Positions 38,822-51,330 of a stretch of 64,000 nucleotides of DNA are shown here, one piece after another. The notes below the pieces were generated by a model, which saw nothing but the letters and a program-made list of their open reading frames with translations, searched no databases and was not told the DNA's origin. The stretch spans positions 16,727,035-16,791,034 of the forward strand of contig OZ038314.1 of the NCBI GenBank assembly GCA_964035775.1. Reading direction: 5' to 3'. Position numbers and translations under genes: made by a program. Source of the DNA: Osedax frankpressi. Its lineage: Eukaryota; Annelida; Polychaeta; Sabellida; Siboglinidae. How positions within the stretch are numbered: the stretch's first letter is position 1; every line of letters starts with the position of its first letter.

Positions 38822-40456
38822 AGATCAAATGAGTGAATCTAATGAAAATATAACTGATGAAAATGATACCAATGAATATGAAAGCGATGAAAATATAACT
38901 GATGAAAGTGAATTTCACTCTACAATGTTTATAAAAAATTAAATAGCTATAGACAGATGCATGCTTGCTATCATTATATGGTCTATAACCAATAATATCA
39001 AATTTAAAGCATTAGATCAACTGCTTGCTATTTTAAAATAATTATTGTATTAAATGCCCAAGAACCAGCCGAACATTATTAAAAACTAATTCACTACCTA
39101 GAAATATGTATAGTATTTCAAACTTCCTATATTATAGATTTAATTATATACCTTTTATCAAAAATTTCGTATCTAAGTTAAAATTAGATAATGATAAAAC
39201 TATACAATTTTCCCTAAATATTGATGGTCTGCCAGTATTTAAAAATTGGCCTATTTTAGCTAGTATTGATTCGTATGTATTTCCACTAGCTATGCCATAT
39301 GGACGCAAACCATCTAACCTCCTTTTTTAAATTATAGTGTTAAATATTTAATTCACCTTTTAGAGCAAGGAATTAATAACTTGTGATGCACCGGCAAAGT
39401 GTTTTATTAGAGGATCTAAACAATTTAATGGAAAAGTAGGTTGTGATAAATGCTTATTATTAAGGCAATTTTATAATGGAGCTACAATTTATTTAGGTAA
39501 TTCCTTTACAAAAAGAACTGATTATGATTTTAGGTGTATGAAATATCCTGGCCATCATAATTATCAAACACCATTATTATTCTTACCAATAAATATGATT
39601 AAAATATGTAACGATGATTATATGCATGTGGTAATATTAGGTGTAACAAAAAACTTTTAAAAATTGATACCGGAAATATTATATTAAATGATGTCATAAA
39701 TCTTATATTATTCATATTAATAAAAGATTATCTATTTTTGAAAAGGAAATTTGTATGCGTAAAGCACAATCATTGGATAACATTGAAAGGTGTAAGGCAA
39801 CTGAACTCAGGCAAATTTTACTTTATACTGGTAAAATAATATTTAAAGATATTTTAAATTCTGAATATTATGAACATTTTCTCACATTGAATATAGCCAT
39901 TTAATGTTGTGTTCACCAGAATTATCATGATCAATAGTATATGTTAAATTTGCAAATAAATTATTAAAATATTTTGTCAAGCAAGGTGTTATTCTTTTCG
40001 GTAATAGATTTTGTATTTATAATGTGCATTGTCTACTTCATTTGTCCGATGATATGACTCAATATGGTCCATTAGATCAAAATTCATCGTTTAAATATGA
40101 AAATTATTTTCAATGCATCAAAAAATTAGTTCGCAACGGCAAAAATTCATTAACACAAATAGCAAATAGACTAGATTAATTTACTAAACATTGTAATCCT
40201 TTAATAACTAAATTACATAGTACATAACTCTATTGTAAATATCCAAATAACTTTTACATTTATAGATTGTCATTCTGTCAGATAATAAAACAACTTGAAA
40301 ATAAAGTAATATGCAAAATTTATGAAAGAAATTCTATTTTTAATTATTCAAATTTTAATTCTACTTTAATGGGGTGTTTGGTAGCTGATAAAAATAACTT
40401 TGTTTTAGAATCAGTCAAATTCAGTGAAATAGGTAAAAAATGGTATCGGCGTTAAC
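38822..40456 (+). pseudogene. Decayed DDE transposase of the CACTA-like (Tnp2-like) type
   Basis: Plus-strand segments in successive frames follow, in order, a transposase family common in insect genomes: an acidic start MSESNENITDENDTNEYESD (38829); SITNNIKFKALDQLLAILK; PRTSRTLLKT; FSLNIDGLPVFKNWPI and PYGRKPSN (39106-39330); CDAPAKCFIRGSKQFNGKVG with a GCDKC finger; the core YMHVVILGV near 39620; SLDNIERCKATELRQILLYT (39767 on); FCIYNVHCLLHLSDDMTQYG; and SFKYENYFQCIKKLVRNGKN (to 40178). The order and spacing are nearly complete, but stops and frame changes interrupt it at least six times, so it cannot encode an active enzyme. The superfamily name (CACTA/EnSpm) is my best assignment from motifs, not proven. 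Confidence 0.72.
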
Positions 40457-40540
40457 ATAGATTCTTATGATAATAAAATAATATTTTTAGTGGTATCGGC
40501 GTTAACATAGATTCTTATGATAATAAAATAATATTTTTAT
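40441..40540 (+). repeat. 50-bp direct tandem duplication at the transposase end
   Basis: The 50-bp unit starting TGGTATCGGCGTTAACATAG occurs twice in direct succession (40441 and 40491). It spans the last codons and stop of the transposase remnant. Confidence 0.9.
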
Positions 40541-41074
40541 CGCAACATCACATTTAGTCAATTATTTGAATAATCTTTATTATTATATATATTTTTTTTT
40601 ATTTGTATTTTTATCCAGTTAAAAACAAATTGTATTTAATAAAATGATATTTTTTAATATTTATATAATATATTTATATTGTACTCAAATTATTTCTACT
40701 AATTACTCCACTTACTAAATTATTTCAGTCTTAAAATATTATTTCAGTCGGAAAACTTAACAAAAGAATGCCACCAATTATAAAATTAGTTCTATTTATT
40801 ATTATATCTATTGATAAATAGTAATATCAAGTGTTATGATCAACGCATAAGAAATATAAATAAAATATTATTTTAAGGAATATAACGTTCATATATATGC
40901 CAAATGTCATTATGTACTCTGCACCCCTGATATATTACATATTTGTTGCTATATTCAAATTATAATATATAATGTTAAGCAAATAAGATGAAAGATAAAC
41001 AACGAATTACATATTACATATTTTTTTTGATCAAAATTAAAAAATTTGACTTACAAATCAACTGTTCTGGAAAC

Positions 41075-41412
41075 ATTTTTATATTTTAAAATTCCGGAAC
41101 AAATGTTCCAAATTGTGATCAATATTTCCGGAATAATTAGGAATATTTTTTCTGAATAATTCCTATTGTATGGAATAATTTTTAAAAAAATTATAAATAA
41201 TGCTGGAATAATTTGGAAAATATGTTGTAAATAATTCCGGAAATCTTGATCCAAAAAATTCCGGAACAGATATTCCAAATTGTGGTCAATTGTTCCGGAA
41301 TAATTCGGTATATTTTTCCGAATAATTCCAGAAATATTATTCCAAATTATACCAATTTGGAATTATTAAGAACAATTATTAAGAACAAATTTTCTGGAAA
41401 AATGTTTCCAGA
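41075..41412. repeat. Cluster of TTCCGGAATAATT palindromic words
   Basis: At least eight forms of TTCCGGAA, ATTCCGGAATAATT, CTGGAATAATT and CCAAATTGTGGTCAAT, in both orientations. It ends with AGAACAAATTTTCTGGAAAA, the inverse of the word at 33860. It lies about 0.6-0.9 kb downstream of the transposase remnant and would be its right subterminal region. Confidence 0.55.
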
Positions 41413-41992
41413 ATATTCAAAGAAATTCAAATTTTATTTAAAATTTAATAAATAATAATCAAAATTGAATAATTCTTATAAATAGGTATAATTAAATAAA
41501 TATGTACTCTAAAAAGTGTTTTTTGAAGATAATTTTTTTTCCCAAATTGTTCCAAATTTTGTTTGCTGGGCGGGTTATTAAATCATCTATAAGCATCCTC
41601 TGTATATAATAATTGGATTTTTTTATATTGAATAATTAAATATATTTAATATTTAGTAATAATCTTTGGTAATATATTTTAAATGATTTAAAATTAATTT
41701 TCATCTAATAAACATTATTTTAATATATATATATATTTATAAATATTATTGAGATAAATCATATTTTATATGCATAATTGATAGAATATTACTTAATATT
41801 TGATTTTTCTGATAACTTACAACTTGATACAATTATTATAATGAACGAGTATGTGTAGTTAAAATGTATATAATTATATATTAGTATAACATAATATAGA
41901 AATGTATAAAAATTAGTATAAGAATAGATGATGTTAAATAAAGTATGAAAATAATTGAAAAAAGTTAATATTTCAATTCATTTATTTTGAAA

Positions 41993-42868
41993 TTATATTT
42001 TTAAACTTTTGAAGATTTTATTTTTGTTCAATATAATTCGATTGTTTAATTTAATTTCATGGTGCAATCGTATATTTACAAATAAAGCACACACTTTTAA
42101 TATAAGATTACATTCATAATCATCATCTGGTATATACAATTTTAACTTTTCATGCATTAAATTAATCAAGGAAAATTGTATATGTTTTCTAATAAATAAA
42201 TCATCAATTGAATTTATAAAAATTGTTTCCATTTTTTGCAAACCTTTAATAGAAATTATCGAAGGCTTTATAAGATATGTAGTAAATATTTTAGTAAATG
42301 CATGTCATTAATGATACTGACAATACAACTTAATTTAAAAAGTAGTATAAGCTATTAGAAAAGCAATATTTAGGAAAATTGTATATTCATAAATATTATC
42401 TTTATATTCTTATTATTAAATTGTGTTAATACAGGGTTATAACAATAAGCACTTAACAAAAAAATGTACTTTAAAAAAATAATTATAATATGTACATAGT
42501 TATGTGAAATTTATTTTGTAAATCATGACTTTTTGTTGTATACATATTGTTTCATCTTGTAGCAAAATGTGTTATTATGTTGTGTTATTCAATATTGCAT
42601 ACACATTGCTAATGTAATTAACTAATATAGACATGCATAGAATATACTTATGTAAATATACTTCTTATATTATTTTCTTGTATCCATTTTATAAATAGAA
42701 ATATTCTTTTCTATATTTTCATCAATAAAACAATACTTTGCAGGTAAATTGTTGCTTCTTCAAACCCACAGTAAACAGAACATAATTTTAAAGATAATTT
42801 TCTTATAATATATCCTCCAATATAGAAATTATTAGGAATCCCCTGTTGATTAAAAAATAATGGAAATT

Positions 42869-42941
<73 letters not shown>

Positions 42942-43215
42942 TAATAACCATTTCATATACAATCGAATGTATTTTATTTTTCTCTTCTTTTTTTAAACAT
43001 TTTATTTTTGATCTATTAAAAGAATTAAAAAATCAATATCTTCTTCACAATTTGCTTCTATATTGTATGTTGTTTGACTATCAACAAGTATTTGTCTAAT
43101 TATTAATCTAAATTCTTGTGCAGAGGAATAATGTGATTGGTAATTTTTTCCTATTATCTGAGAAAATAAATTTTCCGATGCATCCTGCTAATAAAATATA
43201 TAGATTAGCAATGAA

Positions 43216-43254
<39 letters not shown>

Positions 43255-43430
43255 TAAATAATCAAATGTTATATATTTAATTAGATTTATAATGATAACA
43301 ATGACAATTATGAAATAATTCTCATAGCCGGTTTAAATCAGATGGAAATTTATGGAACTTCATAAGCTCCCCAGTCTTTTTACTCTTTTTATAACTATTG
43401 TTACAATCCAAACGCTCTACAAAAATACAT
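41993..43430 (-). pseudogene. P-element/THAP-type transposase remnant lacking the catalytic core
   Basis: Four minus-strand blocks in the family order. (1) 43430-43330, a THAP-like N-terminus: LDCNNSYKKSKKTGELMKFH followed by KFPSDLNR. (2) 43184-43002: DASENLFSQIIGKNYQSHYS and AQEFRLIIRQILV, equivalent to the QDxLENFFxxIR block near the end of P-element and THAP9 transposases. (3) About 42850-42725: YIGGYIIRKLSLKLCSVYCG, the GYIARK...CxxC block. (4) 42241-41993: a C-terminal block with LILKVCALFVNIRLHHEIKL. The large central RNase-H-like catalytic part expected between (1) and (2) is absent; only about 140 bp separate them. Assignment rests on motif order; there is no evidence for expression. 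Confidence 0.6.
42871..42939. repeat. (TA)n microsatellite inside the P-element remnant
   Basis: Two TA blocks separated by TTTAATATA, between the DASENLF block and the GYIIRK block. A third TA run lies at 43220-43249, between the THAP-like and DASENLF blocks. Confidence 0.9.
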
Positions 43431-44193
43431 CTGCAATATTTAATATACATTTATAAATGTTTTATCTATAAAAAATACAACTCACTATATTATTTTATGT
43501 TATACATTATTTACAAGTAACCCTTTACCTACCAATCGTCAAAAATCGTCATGTCTGTCAAACTCCCGATCGTCAAATTCGTCAAATAATATATAATTTA
43601 AATATAATAAATGTACATATATAAGTACTATTAACTTATTATAATATATGGAGAAGAAACTATAATAAAAACTATTCAATAGAGCATTGTCACATTTATA
43701 TATATAAAAGAAAGAAAAATTCATAATTTGATATGAATATTTAATGAATTTATAAATCTATAATATTTGCATATATTATAGTTTCTGTATCAATAATTGA
43801 TATTTAATATTTTTGGTATACAGTTAATATAATATTAATATAATTATATATATATATATATATAAATTATAAATTATATGTTTTAATAGTTAATAAAAAA
43901 TACCTTTATCGATATTCATTTAAATATTTATAAATGCCGACATCTATTTGATTAATAGGTCATACTTTAATAATAATCCATTTATATATGTATGAAGTGG
44001 AGAAGTTTTCATAATCATATTTATAATATATAAATTTACTTATTTTTCAAATACGTATTCTATTTGGTACGAAATGTCAAAAAACAAAATATATTTTTCA
44101 AAAACAATATGAAATCATATGATTTTACTTTAAAAAGCATCCCCTGAGTGGGCCAACCAAAAAATTTCAGAATGATACATTTCGCGTCACCGA

Positions 44194-44218
44194 GTATCTT
44201 GGTAATCTTGGCTAATAG
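44194..44218 (-). repeat. Right arm of the 25-bp inverted repeat pair
   Basis: GTATCTTGGTAATCTTGGCT followed by AATAG, the inverse of 33792-33816 with two mismatches. Confidence 0.55.
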
Positions 44219-44739
44219 GATCAACATATAATATTAAAATATTTTATTTACTATTTACACTTTAGTTTCAAATAAATGTTTAGTTTGTATATATAAATCA
44301 CTTGCCTTGTACTTATTGTATGCCGATATATAGGAATGTAAATTTAAATATATTTTACGAATATTTATAAATTATTTAAACTTCGCGCTTATATAATGTT
44401 TCAAATTTTAATATACAATTCAAATCATTTAATAGTTAAATATTATAATATTGAATAAACATATATTTTATATGTAATAAATGATCAAATTTTAGTTATA
44501 GCTAAATTCAAAATATAAATTTTAAGTAATATATCACATATATATTAATATATCTAGTATAGTTAGTTATTTCAAATTTATTCCATATGTTATGAAAATA
44601 AATTGAATTAAAATTGAAAATAAAAATGCATTTTCCACATATTTTTATATTTACTTAGTAACTAGTAGAAGTTATATCGATATCAATGTAATATCTATAT
44701 TTAATAATCAACCATGTATAAACAAAGATATGAAAATTA

Positions 44740-45010
44740 TTTGTAAACAATGTAACACACCTATTCTAGCCTATCTATTTCACAACCTATCTAGCCAATA
44801 CCTTAATACAATTATTTGTAAACAAGGGAGTATGTTTCACAGCCTATCAAGCCAATGCCAATATAATATTTATCAAATTTAAATCACTCATATATGAACC
44901 ACAAAGACATGAAAATTACACAACTTATTACATATATTATACGTAAACAAATCACACACATCTATCTATTTATCACAGCCTGTCTACTAGACAGTGTCTA
45001 TCCAATAGAT
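44740..45010. repeat. Degenerate repeats with CTATC/CACAGCCTATC words
   Basis: Three loosely related segments of about 90-110 bp with TATTTCACAACCTATCTAGC, TTTCACAGCCTATCAAGCCA and TTATCACAGCCTGTCTACTA, each preceded by TTTGTAAACAA or CGTAAACAAA and by AAAGACATGAAAATTA-like words. Divergence is too high to tell whether this is an old tandem array or repeated insertion. Nothing recognisable in 44220-44740. Confidence 0.5.
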
Positions 45011-45154
45011 TTATATTTTCCTATTTTTTATAAAATAGAAATCTATGATCTAGCCTGACTATTTATTATCTACAAAGACATTACAAATGATATTGCCAAA
45101 TCATTCATTATAATCATATACTTACTCATATACTCATATCCTATATGGATAATG

Positions 45155-45189
45155 TAAATATAGGATGCGAGCGGTAGCGGGCTCTAGTA
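45155..45189 (+). mobile_element. Possible Helitron-like 3' terminus
   Basis: GATGCGAGCGGTAGCGGGCT followed by CTAGTAA is a GC-rich imperfect hairpin directly before CTAG|T in very AT-rich DNA. Helitrons end in CTRR after a short hairpin and insert between A and T. The usual ~10-bp spacer is missing here and no 5' end or Rep/helicase coding is seen, so this is tentative. Confidence 0.25.
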
Positions 45190-46930
45190 AAATTAATTAA
45201 CATAATAATTTGTAATATTAATTTAGACTGAAAAAACCATAAATATCAAGAAATAATAAATTAGCTTGTATAAAGAAACCATAAAATTACATATATTTAA
45301 TGTGATAAATATATAATTATTTTGTCATAGTTATATATATTCTATGGATATTAAGTTGGTGCTCTTTGATAATGAAAATGGCAAGTAATAAATCATATTT
45401 ATTAAACAAATCGTATTTATTTAATAATCCATGAATTTTATTTTTAAATCTTGAGATTTTATCATTATTTCTAGTTGAAATAGCAATAAGGATCGGACTG
45501 TTTGAGCAATCATTTCAAATAAATGTACTGGGTGTGTTTATATTGGAGTAGATACCTATTAGGAGATAAATTGTTATTATTATTAGACAAAAAGTTGTGA
45601 AAAAGCACATTTTATAAAATATCATTATTATTATTATTAGCAGGATTATTATTTTGTTAATTGTTAAGTATTACGGTTGATGACTATAGGGCAAAGGTTG
45701 ATTTGTTACTTATGTTAATAATATTAACAGTATTGTATAGTAACATTATTGTGTAAACTACCAATTTTAACTTTATGGTTGCAGACATACTGAATCAATT
45801 ATAATTGACTAACCTATATTTATAAAATTGTATACAAATAATTTTATTAATAATGCACAAGTTATGTGATGAACCAGAAAATCATATTTCGATTATGAAA
45901 GATCTTGGAGGAAATATGAATCATTGACAAAATCAATTATTCTAAAAACAGAAACAAATTTGAATATTGCACTTATATTAAATATGATGAAATTGATTAA
46001 AGGAGCCATTTTTACAAGACCAGGATATTGTATCGATGTAATTATTATTTTAATATTTCTTTATAATTGTATTATTATGTATTATAATAAATAATCTACA
46101 TATATACATACAATAGTAATATATTCATTCATTTATTATCACATATAAATCTATGCTTATAAAAGTATAAATGTTATATTATTATAAATATATATTTGTA
46201 AATCAATTAATAAAATGCAATGCTTATCTAGCTGATTCAAATAATCATAATTTACCATTGATAAGAAGGTCTATAAAGGTATTTAGATCTTTAAAAAATT
46301 TCTACTAACTGTCTCATTTTAACTAATAAATTTGAATACACATATCACTATACATTTTTATTTTTTCGCATATTATATATGAAATATAAAACATTTATTT
46401 TAAAAATATTAGAAAATGGTTATAATATATTGTGTTATATAATGAGAAACAACAATTCATTATGTTACATTTATTTAATCACTAAAGTTTCTAGTAAAAA
46501 TGATTATTTTTTAGATTTAAAAATAATGATTTCAATATTTAATTATAAAATAATAATAAATCATAATCTATTAATTACCATTTTCAATAAAATTAAGTAG
46601 TATATATTTTACTACACGTAACTATATTAACATAATTCGTATATCCTTCAGAGAGTATATCATACTACATTATCCAGCATTCCTATCCAATGTATGGGAA
46701 TACAGAGTATACTATAGGTATATACTAATAACATATTATATCACTATTTATTATAATAATGCATATATTACTTCGTATTATACCATAGTATATAATATAT
46801 ACATATGTTATACTATGCTATAAAATGCTATAATATAGTAGTTAGATAACTCATCGACTATACTTTAATTCTTATCTATCCGTCAATATTTTATACACAT
46901 CCAAACACACAAGCACATACAAATACGCGC
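45190..46930. other. AT-rich region with two unassigned open frames
   Basis: On the plus strand 45888-46080 is open (KSYFDYERSWRKYESLTKSI...FTRPGYCID, after a possible AG acceptor and before gtaatt), and 46379-46600 encodes 73 residues from an ATG (rich in Ile, Asn, Lys and Tyr, as expected by chance in such AT-rich DNA). I recognise neither. The first looks more exon-like (both splice signals present, balanced composition). No other signals seen. Confidence 0.3.
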
Positions 46931-47032
46931 ACATGCATATGTATATGTATACACACATACACATACACACCCATATATATAATATATTTATATATATATA
47001 TATATGTGTGTGTTTGTGTGTGTGTGTGTAAT

Positions 47033-47066
<34 letters not shown>
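46915..47066. repeat. Compound (CA)n/(TA)n/(TG)n microsatellites
   Basis: CACACA and ACATAC words, then TA, then TGTGTGTGTTTGTGTGTGTG at about 47003-47028, then TA to 47066. A similar TA-then-TG block occurs at 54775-54812. Confidence 0.9.
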
Positions 47067-47068
<2 letters not shown>

Positions 47069-47070
47069 CT

Positions 47071-47370
47071 CCTATTACGGGCAAATACACCCTCAATGTA
47101 TATTTTTTGTATAACCAGACAAATACACCCTTTTGAATAATGATTGGTTTTAGTCGAAAATTTACATTCGGGCTACTATTAGGTTAATAAATAATGCCTG
47201 GAAATTTGAGAAAGAATAAATCAGTATTTTCTGATATACATGTTTTGGTGGGTGTTTCCATGATCGTCATCTCCTATTCACGACAAATACACCCACCTGA
47301 TTTTCCAATATAAAACCAGACTAATACACCCTTTTAATACATTACACTATTACGGAGTAATACACCCAAT
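47071..47370 (+). repeat. Cluster of AATACACCC repeats
   Basis: The word AATACACCC occurs five times (47084, 47122, 47286, 47323, 47359), often in the context CTATTACGGGCAAATACACC or CCAGACTAATACACCC. The same words occur in inverted orientation at 54496 and 54720, about 7.4 kb away. No coding potential. 47371-48749 beyond it is AT-rich with a less AT-rich island at 48535-48625 and no recognised gene. Confidence 0.75.
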
Positions 47371-48749
47371 AACACATTCATAGATTTAGATGCATTAATA
47401 GATAATCATTATTTATATATATATTATATTTTAATATTATATATTTTTAATTGTAGCCTAAATAATTCCAATTTATTTAAATATTAATAATATATTAACT
47501 ATTACTAATATTTTATTATAAAATATTACTAAACCATATTCAAATACAAAGATATGGTATTATATATTATATTATATAATTTAATAGTATACTATCAAAC
47601 TACTATCACAATCAGAGATTTAATTTGTAATCTTGTCGATTACTTATATACATTATTATATTTGGAAATATGGCATATGAAATAATCCTCATAATATAAT
47701 ATACAATATTTCCTTTTAACTTTAGCTGCTGAATATAAATTTAATATATACATATATATATATTATATTGCTATATTTTTGATTATAAACAAAATTTATA
47801 TATTTATAGAATATAATTTCAAAAGTATACTTTATAATATAAATACATTTTTATTTTATGCATAGGTATTTTACTAAAATGTATTTAATGTATAATTGAT
47901 ATCTAATAACAAACTAATATATTAATTGTGAATAAATCGATTATAAATATGATGAACATAATAAGCGTATGTTTTTATATGCATATTTTAATTACAATAG
48001 TATATATATTTATAATATATAATTCACTATATTTTACTTTTATACAATATATAATAATACTTTATTAATTATAAATTATTATCATATATTGTATAAAATA
48101 TACGATATATGTTAACAGAATGTATTCTATGTAATATAATTTAAAGTATATTTTTATAATTATGAAAATATAATAATTTGTTTATTTCTACATTATATAA
48201 TGACAACGAATACATGAAATATCTATAATTGAAGTGATTAGGTTTATCAATGCAACATATATAATATAATTTCTATTCGTGTATCTAATTCAAAATATTT
48301 ATTTCAAATTTGTTATATTATAAAATATGTTTATTGCATATGCCTTATAATTTATAAAAAAACGATGGTTGTAAATGTATAAATTGAATTATCAGTCTAG
48401 ATATAGATAGTTATCTTTATGCAAAAAATATGTAATATTTATATTGAAAATGATAATTACCATTATTTTTTTGGGGGAAATACAATTTTTTTTAAATCCC
48501 AAAATTTGGAGTAGTCTTCGAGTAGTCATACATTTTGACAACATCTTCGATATCGTAGTAGCAGGGATAGTTGCTAGCGGTCCGCGCTTGCTGGGATTTT
48601 CTGAAGTCGCATTATATTAGGGGGGATACTCGTATTTATAAATATGAGTAATGTCAGTATATAGTATATCTATAGGGGCAGCATCTTATATTAAAGCTTT
48701 AATATAACTAGCTCGGACACGGGCATTTTATTTTGACTTATTTTAAGTT

Positions 48750-51330
48750 ATACCAATTATTGTTAAGTATTATAAACATTCATAATATTAGTACTTCGTG
48801 ATACATTTGAATAATTATGATGTTTATAAAGTATTTTTTTATATCAAATATTATTTACAAAATCTTTATAATAAAATATATAACACGTGTTATGTATAAT
48901 GTATATTGTTAAATATAACATTATATATGTAATAAATATACTATGAACATTTTATAAACATGTTATTAACATACTATTAAAACAAATGTTTTATTTACAA
49001 TATTGCATATATATTTATATTACATAATATACACTATGTATTACTGTATCTTATATTATTTTATTACTATATATTAATGTATCTTATATTATTTTATTAC
49101 TAGATAGTTGTATAATAGTTTCTCATAGTGATATTGTAATATTTTATTTTTGTATAGAAATAATAAGATATGTAATTAAATTTATATAAAATATATATTT
49201 TATAAAATTTACAATAATGTCTCATTTGTCGTGTAGGTTAATGCGTTGTAAATTTTCGTTATTGCGTTATGTAGAATTACATCTAATTAAATATTTTTAA
49301 TGATCCTAGGTTCAAATCTCTCTTGTAATGCTTTGAATTTTTATATCAATTTAAAAAAATATTTTAATGACAATACATAACAAGAATAAATAGTTTTACC
49401 TATGTTAATTTACATCAAGTATTGTTACCTATTATAACCATTTATAATATTATTACTTAATCATGATATATCTGAATAATTATGGTAAATTGTAAATTTT
49501 AAATATTTTTTTATAAAAGTGTTACCATAAAATATATAACATATACGATATACATGTAATAAATATACTATGAACATTTTATAAACATGTTATTAACATA
49601 CTATTAAAACAAATGTTTTATTTACAATATTGCATATATATTTATATTACATAATATACACTATGTATTACTGTATCTTATATTATTTTATTACTATATA
49701 TTAATGTATCTTATATTATTTTATTACTAGATAGTTGTATAATAGTTTCTCATAGTGATATTGTAATATTTTATTTTTGTATAGAAATAATAAGATATGT
49801 AATTAAATTTATATAAAATATATATTTTATAAAATTTACAATAATGTCTCATTTGTCGTGTAGGTTAATGCGTTGTAAATTTTCGTTATTGCGTTATGTA
49901 GAATTACATCTAATTAAATCATTTTAATGATCCTAGGTTCAAATCTCTCTTGTAATGCTTTGAATTTTTATATCAATTTAAAAAAATATTTTAATGACAA
50001 TACATAACAAGAATAAATAGTTTTACCTATGTTAATTTACATCAAGTAGTGTTACCTATTATAACCATTTATAATATTATTACTTAATCATGATATATCT
50101 GAATAATTATGGTAAATTGTAAATTTTAAATATTTTTTTATAAAATTGTTACCATAAAATATATAACATATACGATATACATGTAATAAATATACTATGA
50201 CAATTTTATGAATATTTTATTAACATACTATTAAAACAAATGTTTTATTTACACTATTGTATATATATTTATATTACATAGTATACACTATGTATTACTG
50301 TATCTTATATTATTTTATTACTATGTATTAATGTATCTTATATTATTTTATTACTAGATAGTTGTATAATAGTTTCTCATAGTGATATTGTAATATTTTA
50401 TTTTTGTATAGAAATAATAAGATATGTAATTATATAAAATATATATTTTATAACATTTACAAAAAAATCTCATTTGTCGTGTAGGTTAATGCGCTGTAAA
50501 TTTTCGTTATTGCGTTATGTAGAATTACATCTAATTAAATATTTTTAATGATCCTAGGTTCAAATCTCTCATGTAATGCTTTGAATTTTTATATCAATTT
50601 AAAAACATATTTGATATCACTATTAAAAACATATTTTAATGTAAATGACAATACATAACAAGGATAAATAGTTTTACCTATGTTAATTTACATCAAGTAT
50701 TATTACCTATTATAACCATTTATAATATTATTACTTAATCATGATATATCTGAATAATTATGGTCATTGTAAATTTTAAATATTTTTTTATAAAATTGTT
50801 ACCATAAAATATATAACATATACGATATACATGTAATAAATATACTATGACAATTTTATGAATATGTTATTAACATACTATTAAAACAAATGTTTTATTT
50901 ACAATATTGTATATATATTTATATTACATAGTATACACTATGTATTACTGTATATTATATTATTTTATTACTAGATAGTTTTATAATAGTTTCTCATAGT
51001 GATATTTTATTTTTGTATAGAAATAATAATATATGTAATTAAATAAATATAAAATATATATTTTTTTAAATTTACAAAAAGTGTTCGTATGTCGTGTAGC
51101 TTAATGCTCTGTACGTTTTCTTTATATATATATATATATATAAAGGAAACATACAGCGTATTAACGTATACGTTATGTAGAATTACATCTAATTACATAT
51201 TTGTAATGATCTAGGTTCAAATATATCTTGTAGCGCATTGAATAGTCGCTATATTTGTAATACAAAAATTATATATTTATTTACTGTTACAATATTAAGT
51301 TTCATAGTATTTGTTTTCATTATACATAAA
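48750..51330. repeat. Tandem repeat with ~620-bp period, four units, tRNA-promoter-like boxes
   Basis: Four consecutive units align; the shared word GTCGTGTAGGTTAATGCG recurs at about 49229, 49856, 50477 and (diverged, GTCGTGTAGCTTAATGCT) 51091, giving periods of about 627, 621 and 615 bp. The middle units are very similar; the outer ones are diverged, the usual pattern of an unequal-crossover array. Each unit carries TAGGTTAATGCG (A-box-like) and, about 75 bp on, CTAGGTTCAAATCTC (B-box-like, close to GGTTCRANNC). No protein coding. Confidence 0.85.
51109..51165. repeat. Perfect-looking AT palindrome in the fourth repeat unit
   Basis: CTGTACGTTTTCTTTATATA ... TATAAAGGAAACATACAG forms an inverted repeat of about 26 bp per arm around a TA core with two mismatches. 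It sits where the other units have only CGTTATTGCGTTATGTAG. Confidence 0.75.

Noticed and set aside
33792-44218. A large self-synthesising virus-like transposon bounded by the 25-bp inverted repeats
   Set aside because: No DNA polymerase, integrase, ATPase or capsid-type coding was recognised between the arms; only ordinary DNA-transposon remnants and the coiled-coil gene.
46872-47096. 74-residue minus-strand frame with IYIYIY and HTHTHKH runs
   Set aside because: Encoded by compound TA/TG/CA microsatellites.
49229-49330. A functional tRNA gene in the 620-bp repeat
   Set aside because: A and B boxes are too far apart (about 75 bp) and no acceptor or anticodon stem could be folded by eye; kept only as a SINE-like or pol III-like signal.
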